Positions 1 to 7,635 of a DNA stretch of 64,000 bases are shown here, in pieces. Origin of the DNA: CAWDBV01 sp963800705 (GTDB lineage: Bacteria; Actinomycetota; Thermoleophilia; Solirubrobacterales; 70-9); the NCBI GenBank assembly GCA_963800705.1, contig CAWDBV010000003.1, positions 62,001-126,000 of the forward strand, written 5' to 3'. Below the pieces are notes generated by a model. The model saw nothing but the letters and a program-made list of their open reading frames with translations, made no database searches and had not been told where the DNA came from. The first letter of the stretch is position 1. The number at the start of each line of letters is the position of its first letter. Position numbers and translations under genes: made by a program.

Positions 1-567
1 CACGGCGAGTCGGTTCCGCAGATGACAGACGACGAGCTCTTCGAGGTCCGCAAGAAGTTCGGCCTCCTGTTCCAGGACGGCGCCCTGTTCGGCTCGATGA
101 ACGTCTTCGACAACGTCTGCTTCCCGCTCCGTCAGCACACCGACAAGAGCGAGGAGGAGATCGGCGACATCGTCAACCGGCGCCTGGCCGAGGTCGGACT
201 CGCCGAGGCGCACTCGAAGATGCCGAACGAGCTCTCAGGCGGAATGCGCAAGCGCGCCGGCTTTGCCCGCGCCCTGGTCCTCGACCCGGCGATCGTGATG
301 TTCGACGAGCCCGACTCGGGCCTCGACCCGGTTCGCACGGCACTGCTCTGCGAGCTGATTCGCGAGGTCCACGAGGAGAACGGCGGCTGCTACATGGTGA
401 TCTCGCACGACCTCGGCACCGCGCGCCGGATCGCCGACTTCATCGCCGTGCTCTGGAAGGGCCGGATCGTCGAGTCGGGCCCCTCCGACGAGCTCTTTGA
501 CTCGCCGAACGAGTTCGTCAACCAGTTCCTGAACGCGGACATCAAAGGTCCGCTGGCGATGGACTAG
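1..567 (+). CDS. ABC transporter ATP-binding protein, MlaF/Mkl type (5' end outside window)
   Basis: The reading frame is open from base 1, so the gene begins upstream and the Walker A motif is not in the window. The visible part has a Q-loop (LLFQDGALF), the ABC signature LSGGMRKR, a Walker B/DEPDSGLDP stretch and the switch histidine in VISHDLG. The LSGGM(R/K)KR signature and a C terminus of the form FLNA are typical of the ATPase of Mla/Mce lipid-transport systems, which power movement of phospholipids or sterols through the envelope. Permease and Mce genes would be expected upstream. The TAG stop overlaps the stop of the convergent membrane-protein gene by two bases. The lipid-transport role is inferred from family resemblance only. 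Confidence 0.85.
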   Translation, partial: HGESVPQMTDDELFEVRKKFGLLFQDGALFGSMNVFDNVCFPLRQHTDKSEEEIGDIVNRRLAEVGLAEAHSKMPNELSGGMRKRAGFARALVLDPAIVMFDEPDSGLDPVRTALLCELIREVHEENGGCYMVISHDLGTARRIADFIAVLWKGRIVESGPSDELFDSPNEFVNQFLNADIKGPLAMD

Positions 568-947
568 GGCCTAGCGGCCTTTTCCCTCAACCAGCCGCCG
601 AACGCCGCGAACGCGACGCCGAGCGCGGTGGTGACGACGACGAGCAGGATCGCGGGATCGGGGAGGTCGGCCTCGGCCTCGGCGCCGTGGATCTCGTGCG
701 CGATCAGGATCGAGGAGCCGAAGATCAGCCCGGCCAGCGCGCCGCGCTTCGCGCCGGCGCCCACGCCGAGGTGGTCGAAGCCGGCGCCGACCCCGCCGAC
801 GATGCCGATCACCGAGAGCACCAGGTAGGTGACCTCCGAGACGCCGAGGAAGTAGCCGGTCACGGCGCCGAAGATCGCCGGCAGCGCGATCGCGAGGAAG
901 AACTGAACCGGGCGTGGGTGCTCGGCGAGCAGCGGTGGCGGCCACAT
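564..947 (-). CDS. Small integral membrane protein, function unknown
   Basis: The 127-residue product has four likely transmembrane stretches (about residues 14-34, 38-56, 66-84 and 98-120) and ends in a short basic tail. The frame stays open further upstream, but I chose the ATG at 947 because TATGTT lies six bases before it, matching the leaderless promoter pattern of this genome. It is convergent with the upstream ABC gene and divergent from the zincin gene. I do not recognise a named family. Confidence 0.7.
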   Translation of the reverse strand: MWPPPLLAEHPRPVQFFLAIALPAIFGAVTGYFLGVSEVTYLVLSVIGIVGGVGAGFDHLGVGAGAKRGALAGLIFGSSILIAHEIHGAEAEADLPDPAILLVVVTTALGVAFAAFGGWLREKAARP

Positions 948-953
948 AGGCCG

Positions 954-959
954 AACATA
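954..959 (-). promoter_or_regulatory. -10 box (TATGTT) for the 564-947 gene
   Basis: TATGTT ends six bases before the ATG, so transcription would begin at or next to the start codon. No Shine-Dalgarno sequence is visible. Confidence 0.5.
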
Positions 960-983
960 ACGGTCCCCACTGAACCCGGTCAC

Positions 984-989
984 TAGCCT
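984..989 (+). promoter_or_regulatory. -10 box (TAGCCT) for the zincin gene
   Basis: TAGCCT lies seven bases before the GTG at 997, which suggests a leaderless transcript. It forms a compact divergent promoter region with the box at 954-959. Confidence 0.5.
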
Positions 990-996
990 CTGTGGC

Positions 997-1578
997 GTGA
1001 AGGACATCTGGGAAACGATCGGACCGCCGCTCCGCGCCGCCGCCGCCGCGGCCTTTCTCGCCGGGCTGCTGCTGATGGTCTTCAACCCTCCGACGCTCGC
1101 CGGCTTTGGCGAGTTCCTGGCGCTGATCGCCGGTGCGCTGGCGGTGGTCCTCGTCACCGCCTGGGCGACGGTGCTGATGATCGGAAAGGAGACGCCCGAG
1201 CCCGAGTTCCGGCGGCTGATGGACCGCAGCGAGATGCTCGCCTCGATGCCGCCCCCGGAGCGCCCGCCGAGCGAGTTCGACGAGCTCGTCATCGAGGCTC
1301 TCGACGACCTCCCCGACCAGTTCCGCGAGGTCCTAACCCACACGCCCGTGCTGGTCTCGAGCCGCGGGGCCGAGGTCGGCGCCTACGGCCATTACATCGG
1401 CGGCACCGTGGCCCGAGACCACTTCCCCGACCGGATCGTCGTCTACCAGGACACCCTCGAGCGCGACTTCGGCCACGACCCGGTGCTGCTCCGCGCCCAG
1501 GTCGAGCGCACCGTGCGCCACGAGATCGCCCATCACCTGGGCTGGGACGAGCCCGGCGTTCGCGGGCTCGGGCTCTGA
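997..1578 (+). CDS. Membrane-anchored zincin-like metallopeptidase (DUF1025/MMP type)
   Basis: The 193-residue protein starts with two hydrophobic helices (about residues 10-30 and 38-60) that would anchor it in the membrane. The rest is a small zinc-protease-like domain with the motif RHEIAHHLGWDE near the C terminus, an HExxH site followed by a downstream acidic residue. This arrangement is typical of the small bacterial zincin family PF06262, whose substrates are mostly unknown. The GTG start is supported by the -10 box seven bases upstream. The N-terminal membrane anchor is an addition to the usual short cytoplasmic form. Proteolytic activity is inferred from the motif. Confidence 0.8.
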   Translation: MKDIWETIGPPLRAAAAAAFLAGLLLMVFNPPTLAGFGEFLALIAGALAVVLVTAWATVLMIGKETPEPEFRRLMDRSEMLASMPPPERPPSEFDELVIEALDDLPDQFREVLTHTPVLVSSRGAEVGAYGHYIGGTVARDHFPDRIVVYQDTLERDFGHDPVLLRAQVERTVRHEIAHHLGWDEPGVRGLGL

Positions 1579-1628
1579 GCGCGACCGCCGGGCAGCCCAC
1601 CACTGAGGCGGCGCCCCGGCCCGCCTCC

Positions 1629-1634
1629 TAACCT
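1629..1634 (+). promoter_or_regulatory. -10 box (TAACCT) for the MMPL gene
   Basis: TAACCT lies seven bases before the GTG at 1642, the leaderless spacing seen across the window. Confidence 0.5.
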
Positions 1635-1641
1635 TCCCCGC

Positions 1642-4290
1642 GTGGAAGAGAGGAGGTCTGTCTTCAGCCGCGTCGCTGCGTTCGCCGTTCGGCGGCCGTG
1701 GCCGGTGCTCGGGCTGATCGCGGCGCTGGCGATCGCCGGCGGCGCCGCGGCGCTGAAGCTCGAGACCGACGCCGGCACCGACACGCTCGTCGACCGCGGT
1801 GACAAGACCTACGAGGCGACGCAGCGCTTCAAGGAGAAGTTCGGCGACGACGCCGTCGTCGTGCTCGCCGAGGGCGACCTCCGCGACCTGGTGCTGACCG
1901 AGAACCTCGGCAAGCTGCTCGGCCTCGAGGGCTGCCTGTCGGGGAGGGCGCCGGACGAGAAGGTGCTCGCCCAACTGCCCGAGGTCTGCCGCAAGATCGC
2001 CGAGCTCGACCCGAGCCGGGTCGTCTTCGGCCCCGCGACCTTCCTCAACCAGTCGGTCGCGCAGATCGAGACCCTGCTGCGGACCCAGGTCACCTCCGCC
2101 CAGCAGGCCTCCCAGCTGGCGGGGGAGAGGGCGCGGCGCAAGGCCGCCGCGGAGGGCGCGTCGACCACCGAGCAGGAGGAAGCGGGCAACGCGGCCGAGC
2201 AGCAGGTCCTGCAGGCCTTCCAATCCGAGCTCTTCCAGATCGCCACCCGCTACAACATCACCCGCGCGCCGCGGATCGACGACCCCGACTTCGTCAGCAA
2301 GGTCGTCTTCGACGCCAGCCAGCCGGCGGGCACCCCGAAGACGCGGTTCAGCTACCTGTTCCCGAACCGCAACTCGACGCTGATCTCGATCCGGATGAAG
2401 CCCGAGCTCAGCGAGTCCGATCGGCGCGAGGCGATCGACCTCTACAAGCAGGCGGCCGCCGACCCCGCCTTCAAGCTCCAGGACGGCAGCTACGTGGTCA
2501 GCGGCGTTCCGGTCGTGGTCGAGGGGCTCGCCGACAGCCTCCGATCCGAGATCTTCCTGCTGCTCGCGGCCTCGATCGTGATCATGGCGATAGTCCTGAT
2601 GCTGGTGCTCGGTCCGCCGCTGCGGCTGCTGCCGCTGGCGGTGGCGCTGATCGCCGCCGGGCTCTGCTTCGGCGCCCTGTGGCTGGCCGGGGGGTCGCTG
2701 ACGATGGCCTCGATCGCCGTGCTACCGGTGCTGATCGGGCTCGCGGTCGACTACGCGATCCAGCTCCAGGCGCGCTGGAACGAGGCACGAAGCGAAGGGC
2801 TGGCGCCCGCCGACGCCGCCGCTTCGGCCGCGAGCCGCGGCGGGCCCGTGATCGGGACCGCGGTGCTGGCGACGGCGGCCGGCTTCGCTGCGCTGGCGCT
2901 CTCTCCGGTGCCGATGGTGCGCGCCTTCGGCCTTTTGCTCGTGCTCGGCGTGGGGCTTGGTTTCCTGGTCGCGCTCACCGGCGGCTTCGCCGCGCTCGGC
3001 CTCGCCACCCGCCCCGGCCGCGGACGCGTTCGCGCTCCGGCCGGGATTCGGCGGATCGGCGAGCGGATCGAGCTCGGGCGGGCGCGCACGGGGGTGCGGC
3101 TGCGCGAGCTCGGCACCAGGGCGCTCGCGGTGACGATCGAGCGCCCGGGCCGGGTGCTCGTTGCCGCCGCGCTGCTCGCCGCCTGCGGCTGGGTCGGCGG
3201 CAGCCAGACCCCGGTCGTCTCCGACATCCGCGAGCTCTCATCCTCGGCGCTGCCCGCGCTCGAGGACGTCGAGACGCTCCAGGAACAGACCGGGGTCTCG
3301 GGCGAGCTCAACGTCACCGTGCGCTCTGACGATCTCGCCAGCCCCGAGGTGATCAGCTGGATGCGCGGCTTCCAGCAGCGGGTTCTCGAGCGGCACGGGT
3401 TCAGCGGCGCGACCCGCTGCGAGGACGCCGATATCTGCCCGGCGGTCTCGCTCCCCGACCTGTTCGGCGACACGGTCGGGACCCAGACCTCCGAGCAGGC
3501 GCGGGCGCTGGTCGAGTCGATCCCGCCCTACTTCGCCCAGGCGGTCGTGAGCCCGGGCCCGAACGGGGAGGCGATCGGCGACACCGCGAACATCGCCTTC
3601 GGGATCCCGGTGCAGCCGCTCGACCGCCAGCAGGAGCTGATCGAGGACATCCGCTCCCAGGTCGACCCGGCCGACGTCCCGGGCCCGCCGGAGGGGACCG
3701 AGGTCGAGGTCGCGGGGCTGCCGGCGCTCGCGGCGGAGGCCAACCAGGACCTCTCCCGGAGCCGCTACTGGCTGCCGCTCGTCGCGCTGCTCGCGGTCTT
3801 CCTCGTCCTGCTCGCCGTCTACCGCTCGCTGCGCCGCGCGGTTGTTCCGCTGGTGCCGATCGTGCTCGCCACCGGCTGGTCGGCGCTCGTCGTCACCGCG
3901 ATGGACATCCCGCTCAACCCGATGTCGGCGACCCTGGGAGCGCTGGTGATCGCGATCGCGACCGAGTTCAGCGTCATCCTCTCGGCCCGCTACGAGGACG
4001 AGCGGCGCGCCGGCCTCTCGGTCGGCGAGGCGCTGCGGCGCACCTACGAGCGGACCGGCAGCGCCGTGCTCGCCTCGGGGGTAACCGCGATCGCGGGCTT
4101 CGCGGCGCTCGCCGCGAGCGACATCACGATGCTGCGCGACTTCGGGCTGACGACGATCGCCGACCTCGCGGTCGCGCTTGCCGGGGTGATGCTGGTGCTG
4201 CCCGCGGTCCTGGTCTGGGCCGAGAGCGTCCGCGAGGCGCCCGCGGAGGACGGCCTCGTGGCGAGGCTGATGGCGCCCGCCCGTGGCTGA
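1642..4290 (+). CDS. MMPL/RND-family transporter
   Basis: The 882-residue protein has the duplicated RND layout. An N-terminal membrane helix (about 18-38) is followed by a large extracytoplasmic domain, a block of five to six helices (about 300-440), a second leading helix (about 505-525), a second soluble domain and a final helix block (about 715-865). It resembles HpnN-like and MMPL exporters, which move lipids or other hydrophobic molecules using the proton gradient. A conserved aspartate in the first helix block (GLAVDYAIQ) and a glutamate at the equivalent place in the second (AIATEFSVI) mark the proton-relay position. The last eight bases overlap the redoxin gene, so the two are probably co-transcribed. 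The cargo cannot be told from sequence. Confidence 0.88.
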   Translation: MEERRSVFSRVAAFAVRRPWPVLGLIAALAIAGGAAALKLETDAGTDTLVDRGDKTYEATQRFKEKFGDDAVVVLAEGDLRDLVLTENLGKLLGLEGCLSGRAPDEKVLAQLPEVCRKIAELDPSRVVFGPATFLNQSVAQIETLLRTQVTSAQQASQLAGERARRKAAAEGASTTEQEEAGNAAEQQVLQAFQSELFQIATRYNITRAPRIDDPDFVSKVVFDASQPAGTPKTRFSYLFPNRNSTLISIRMKPELSESDRREAIDLYKQAAADPAFKLQDGSYVVSGVPVVVEGLADSLRSEIFLLLAASIVIMAIVLMLVLGPPLRLLPLAVALIAAGLCFGALWLAGGSLTMASIAVLPVLIGLAVDYAIQLQARWNEARSEGLAPADAAASAASRGGPVIGTAVLATAAGFAALALSPVPMVRAFGLLLVLGVGLGFLVALTGGFAALGLATRPGRGRVRAPAGIRRIGERIELGRARTGVRLRELGTRALAVTIERPGRVLVAAALLAACGWVGGSQTPVVSDIRELSSSALPALEDVETLQEQTGVSGELNVTVRSDDLASPEVISWMRGFQQRVLERHGFSGATRCEDADICPAVSLPDLFGDTVGTQTSEQARALVESIPPYFAQAVVSPGPNGEAIGDTANIAFGIPVQPLDRQQELIEDIRSQVDPADVPGPPEGTEVEVAGLPALAAEANQDLSRSRYWLPLVALLAVFLVLLAVYRSLRRAVVPLVPIVLATGWSALVVTAMDIPLNPMSATLGALVIAIATEFSVILSARYEDERRAGLSVGEALRRTYERTGSAVLASGVTAIAGFAALAASDITMLRDFGLTTIADLAVALAGVMLVLPAVLVWAESVREAPAEDGLVARLMAPARG

Positions 4291-5008
4291 CGAGCCCAGG
4301 GGCCCGGATCGGCCCGAAGCGGCCGAGGAGCGGCAGGCTCCTAAGCGCCCGGGGCGCTCGCCGTACATGGTCGCGGTCGGGCTCGCCTTCTTGGCGCTGA
4401 TCGTGGTCGCGGCGGTGAACGCGCTCTCAACCGGCGACAGCGGCGTGCTCGGGGTCGGGGTCGGGGACAAGGGCACGGCGCTCGCCGAGTTCGCGGTCCC
4501 AGACGCGCGCAGCGATCTGGTCGGCGACGCGAACATCTCCCAGGACGACTGCGAGAGCTCGACCAGGCCTTGCCCCGACGACGATCGCCGCCTGCCGGCC
4601 TGTCGGATCGAAGACGAGGGGGCGATCCGGGTTTGCGATCTGTTCGACAAGCCGCTCGTGCTCTCGTTCTGGTTCACGCGCGGCGGCGACTGCGAGGCCC
4701 AGCAGGACGCCTTTGAGCAGGCCTACCGCGTCTACTCGGACCGCGTCAACTTCCTCGCCGTCGATGTCCGCGACGAGCGTGACCAGGTTCGCGACCTGAT
4801 CGCCGAGCACGGCTGGACCCATCCGGTCGGTCTCGACGCCGACGGCGCGCTCTCCAACCTCTACCGGATCGGCGGCTGCCCGAGCTTCCTCTACGTCTAC
4901 CCTGGAGGCATCCTCCAGGGCACCAGCATCGGCGAGCTCGACGCCCGGCAGCTGGGCACCAAGCTCGACGCGCTGATCGCCGAGTCCGCGCAGCGCGCCG
5001 CGCGATGA
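4283..5008 (+). CDS. Membrane-anchored thioredoxin-fold protein lacking the first active-site cysteine
   Basis: The 241-residue protein has a short cytoplasmic N terminus, one membrane helix (about residues 28-48) and a TlpA/redoxin-like extracytoplasmic domain. The fold is recognisable from VLSFWFTRGGDCEAQQ, a central VDVRDE strand and the cis-proline loop GGCPSFLYVYPGG. The usual WCxxC becomes RGGDC, so only the second cysteine of the pair remains, and a further cysteine sits beside the cis-proline (GCP). Simple disulfide exchange by the normal CxxC mechanism is therefore unlikely. It overlaps the MMPL gene by eight bases and the next gene by four (ATGA). Confidence 0.8.
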   Translation: MADEPRGPDRPEAAEERQAPKRPGRSPYMVAVGLAFLALIVVAAVNALSTGDSGVLGVGVGDKGTALAEFAVPDARSDLVGDANISQDDCESSTRPCPDDDRRLPACRIEDEGAIRVCDLFDKPLVLSFWFTRGGDCEAQQDAFEQAYRVYSDRVNFLAVDVRDERDQVRDLIAEHGWTHPVGLDADGALSNLYRIGGCPSFLYVYPGGILQGTSIGELDARQLGTKLDALIAESAQRAAR

Positions 5009-5676
5009 GCCCGCCCGAGATCGAGGGGCTTCCCGACGAGGCCGAGGTGGCACCCGAGCCCGGCTGGATCGCGCCGGTCCTCGACGAGGAATTCCCGGGG
5101 CTCTCGATCCTCTGCACGACGATCGACAGCGGCTCGGGGCGCAGCCCGAAGGCGGTCAAGGACCAGCTCCGCGAGCTCAGCAACCGCTTTCACGGCGCAC
5201 AGGCGATCCAGATGCGCCAGAAGCCGATCCCGTGGTCCTACCGCGTCTTCTTCCGCCACATCGGGCTCGACCCCGACCAGACGCGCACGCCGATCGAGCA
5301 GCTGGCGCTCGACCGCATGCAGCAGGGCACCTTCAAGAGCCAGAACCTGCTCGACGACGCGATCACGATCGCCACGGTCGAGATCGGGGTTGCGATGAGC
5401 GCCTTCGACGCCGACAAGGTTGAGGGCCGGCTCGGCATCCGCCCCTCGGCGCCGGGCGAGGCCTTCGAGGGCCGCCGGAGCGCGCTCCCGAGCGGGACCC
5501 TGGTGATCGCCGACGAGAAGCGCCCGCTCGAGGTCCTGTTCGGCGAAACGGCCGAGGGCCGCGGCGTGGGGCCGAAGAGCGAACGCACGCTGCTCGCCGC
5601 GATAGGCGTCAAGGGAGTGCCCGACATCGCCCTCGAGGAGGCGATTTGGCTCGCTTCGACCGCTATGAGGGCGTAG
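5005..5676 (+). CDS. B3/B4 tRNA-binding domain protein
   Basis: This 223-residue protein resembles the stand-alone form of the B3/B4 domain of phenylalanyl-tRNA synthetase beta subunit (PF03483), a fold associated with editing and RNA binding. Family features are the WSYRVFFRHIG segment and the central NLLDDAITIATVEIGVAMSAFD segment, read here as two parts, before a glycine-rich C-terminal half. It starts inside the stop codon of the redoxin gene (ATGA), so translation is probably coupled. Its TAG stop forms the first three bases of the -10 box of the next gene. A precise substrate is not known for free-standing members. Confidence 0.75.
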   Translation: MSPPEIEGLPDEAEVAPEPGWIAPVLDEEFPGLSILCTTIDSGSGRSPKAVKDQLRELSNRFHGAQAIQMRQKPIPWSYRVFFRHIGLDPDQTRTPIEQLALDRMQQGTFKSQNLLDDAITIATVEIGVAMSAFDADKVEGRLGIRPSAPGEAFEGRRSALPSGTLVIADEKRPLEVLFGETAEGRGVGPKSERTLLAAIGVKGVPDIALEEAIWLASTAMRA

Positions 5677-5679
5677 AAT
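5674..5679 (+). promoter_or_regulatory. -10 box (TAGAAT) built on the upstream stop codon
   Basis: TAGAAT lies seven bases before the ATG at 5687. Its first three bases are the stop codon of the B3/B4 gene. Confidence 0.5.
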
Positions 5680-5686
5680 CCACGCA

Positions 5687-6214
5687 ATGGAGGAGTTCGA
5701 CGTCGAACTCGCAGTAGCGGTGGAGGACCGCGAGGAGGAGTTGCGCACCCGGCCCGACGGGGATCGGATCCCGCCCCCGGTCGAGACCCGCGTCACCGAG
5801 ACCGACGAGCGCCGCGCGCGCTCCGATCTGCGCGGCCAGATCGCGCGCATGGAGGCCGAGCTCGCGCGCCTCTTCGGCTCCGCCTTCCCGCGCGCCGGGA
5901 TCGAGTGGAGCGTCGCCGCACCGGGCGGCCCGCGAATTCTCGACGTCGGCGAGCTCGAGCGGCTCCGCGACCGGATGGCCGACAGGCTCGCCGGGGCCCG
6001 CGGGGAGCTCCACAGCCGAGCCTACGTCGAGGAGCGCCACCGGGAGCTGATCGAGGAGATGATCGCTGACCCCGCCGCCCACAAATGGATGCGGGTATCG
6101 AACGAGGCGATCGGGGAGCCCGGTTGCCGCCACTGGCATTCGCGCCCGCGCTACGGGCTGCTCGGGATGCTGATGGGCTGGTGGCGGGTAAAGCTCTCCT
6201 CGGGTTGCCCATGA
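5687..6214 (+). CDS. Conserved hypothetical protein, charged and helical
   Basis: The 175-residue product is rich in Glu and Arg, with a likely coiled-coil segment (about residues 38-60) and a second helical segment (about 85-130). The C-terminal 45 residues are distinct and rich in Trp, His and Cys (for example CRHWHSRPRYG), which suggests a folded or metal-binding end. I do not recognise the family. The start is fixed by the -10 box seven bases upstream. The stop overlaps the next gene by four bases (ATGA). Confidence 0.65.
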   Translation: MEEFDVELAVAVEDREEELRTRPDGDRIPPPVETRVTETDERRARSDLRGQIARMEAELARLFGSAFPRAGIEWSVAAPGGPRILDVGELERLRDRMADRLAGARGELHSRAYVEERHRELIEEMIADPAAHKWMRVSNEAIGEPGCRHWHSRPRYGLLGMLMGWWRVKLSSGCP

Positions 6215-6630
6215 CTTCCGGGACGCGGCCCGGCCGCGTCCCGCCCCAAAAGAAAAGCGACGGCCCGCCTCCGGCTCCCTGGGGCAGCTTCCCGCTTTCG
6301 GAGATCGTGATCGCGCTGGCGCTGATCTCGCTGATCGCCGGCCTGTTCATCTCGCCGCCCCGCGGCGCGGTGATGATCGTCACCGGATTGGTTCTCGGCT
6401 CGCTCGCCGGGCTCGAGCTCGCGGTTCGCGAGCACTTCGCCGGCTACCGCTCCCACACGATGCTGCTCTCGGGTGCGGTCGGGATGGCGCTGCTCGGTGG
6501 GCTGGTGCTGCTCGGCGTTTCCGCGACGGCCGCGGTGGTCGCCGGGCTGGCCGCGGTCGGGCTCGGCGCCTGGTTCTTCACACGGGCGTTCAAGCGGCGC
6601 TCCGGCGGAGCGAGCTTCAAGCTCCGCTGA
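6211..6630 (+). CDS. Small multi-pass membrane protein
   Basis: The frame is open further upstream, but I placed the start at the ATG that overlaps the previous stop (ATGA), giving 139 residues. A basic, proline-rich N terminus (about 30 residues) is followed by four hydrophobic helices (about residues 32-50, 53-70, 84-104 and 106-124) and a basic C-terminal tail. Codons 4-11 lie in a perfect 23-base palindrome (6220-6242). No family is recognised. Confidence 0.65.
   Translation: MTSGTRPGRVPPQKKSDGPPPAPWGSFPLSEIVIALALISLIAGLFISPPRGAVMIVTGLVLGSLAGLELAVREHFAGYRSHTMLLSGAVGMALLGGLVLLGVSATAAVVAGLAAVGLGAWFFTRAFKRRSGGASFKLR
6220..6242. repeat. Perfect inverted repeat just inside a coding start
   Basis: Two 11-base arms (GGGACGCGGCC and its complement) flank a single C. 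The hairpin begins nine bases after the ATG at 6211 and could mask the start region in mRNA. Confidence 0.6.
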
Positions 6631-6635
6631 GCGCG

Positions 6636-7025
6636 ATGGCCAGGGCCCGGCACTACCTGCTCGGTGGACCGGCGTCGGTGCTGCTCGTGCTCGTAATGCT
6701 CGCCGGCTGCCTCCTGCTCTGGATCGGGGTGCCGGTCGGCTGGCTCTGGATCGGATCGCAGGTCCAGGCGTCAGCCTCGGTCGGCACCGCGCTGATGGTG
6801 ACGATGCTCGGCGCGATCGCCTCGATCGTGGTCATCGCCTGGCTGCTGGCTCGCGTCAACCGCCTCCACGTCGAGATGCGCGAAGCCCACGACCTGCCGA
6901 TCGGCGAGACCTCGGCGCTCGAGGTGATGCTCGTCGTCAGCGCCGCGCTGGCGGCCGTGGGCTTCGCTGTCTGGTTTCTAGGCTTCTCCGGATCGAGCCC
7001 GGCGCCCCTGAACGTCGGCCTCTAG
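6636..7025 (+). CDS. Small membrane protein, function unknown
   Basis: The 129-residue product has hydrophobic helices at about residues 8-36, 46-70 and 94-115, separated by a short charged loop (RVNRLHVEMREAHDLP). It begins five bases after the preceding membrane-protein gene on the same strand, so the two probably form one transcription unit. It is convergent with, and directly abuts, the IHF-like gene. Confidence 0.65.
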   Translation: MARARHYLLGGPASVLLVLVMLAGCLLLWIGVPVGWLWIGSQVQASASVGTALMVTMLGAIASIVVIAWLLARVNRLHVEMREAHDLPIGETSALEVMLVVSAALAAVGFAVWFLGFSGSSPAPLNVGL

Positions 7026-7427
7026 TTAGGCGGCGACAAGAGGGGCGGTGTGGGGGGCCTGCTCCGGCTGCGCCTCATCCGGCTGCGCGGGACCGGCCTT
7101 GGCGCGCAGCGCCGCGGCGACCAGGTTCCGCTGCCGATGGGTGAGGGTGCCGATCCGCTTGTTCTCGGTCAGACCAAGCGAGGTGAGGAACTTCCGCGAC
7201 CGGGTCCGACCCCAGCGCCGCTGGCTGGAGAGCAGCTCGGTGATCGACATGCTCTCGCACTCCCAGGGGCACTCGAGGATCACCTCGGCGACCCCGCGCT
7301 CGCTCGACGCGATTGTTCTCTTCAGCGCCGCTCTCGCGAGCCGGACCCGGTTGGCACGGGCCAGCGCTTGGAGGTGCTGGGGAGCGGACTGGTTGGACGC
7401 AGGGGCGATCGTCGAGGCGACGGACAT
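7026..7427 (-). CDS. Actinobacterial IHF (mIHF)-like DNA-binding protein
   Basis: The 133-residue protein has the layout of mycobacterial integration host factor: an N-terminal basic helix (ARANRVRLARAALKRTI), a middle helical region ending in MSITELL, and a C-terminal helix-two-turn-helix part (RRWGRTRSRKFLTSLG, then LTHRQRNLVAAAL). mIHF is a nucleoid protein that bends or coats DNA and is structurally unrelated to E. coli IHF. A flexible Pro/Ala-rich tail of about 25 residues follows the conserved domain. A strong Shine-Dalgarno sequence (GGAGGAG) precedes the ATG, unlike most neighbours. The leader of about 130 bases and a good sigma-70-like promoter fit a highly expressed gene. Confidence 0.75.
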   Translation of the reverse strand: MSVASTIAPASNQSAPQHLQALARANRVRLARAALKRTIASSERGVAEVILECPWECESMSITELLSSQRRWGRTRSRKFLTSLGLTENKRIGTLTHRQRNLVAAALRAKAGPAQPDEAQPEQAPHTAPLVAA

Positions 7428-7563
7428 TAGGCTCTCCTCCCGATTAAGGGTTGGTTGACGTTATCTCCGACGACGCCCCCGGCGGCTGACTTTGAGCCGG
7501 GGGGCTGGACCGTGTCTCTGGTGATTCCGGTCCGCTCCTGCCCCGGGTGCGCGCGGTTCGGAG

Positions 7564-7592
7564 AACATATGCAAACCACGCGCGGCTTTCAA
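7564..7592 (-). promoter_or_regulatory. Sigma-70-type promoter of the mIHF-like gene
   Basis: On the minus strand TTGAAA (7592-7587) and TATGTT (7569-7564) are separated by exactly 17 bases. The transcript would begin near 7557, about 130 bases before the ATG. The leader contains a GC-rich hairpin (CCCCCGGC pairing with GCCGGGGG) near 7485-7510. Confidence 0.6.
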
Positions 7593-7635
7593 CCGCCTCT
7601 AAAACAGACGACCCGCTAAGAGCAAGCTTTTTGTT

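Noticed and set aside
3238..4677. A 479-codon minus-strand frame opposite the MMPL and redoxin genes
   Set aside because: The membrane-protein and redoxin frames on the plus strand have family motifs and overlapping starts. The minus frame has none.
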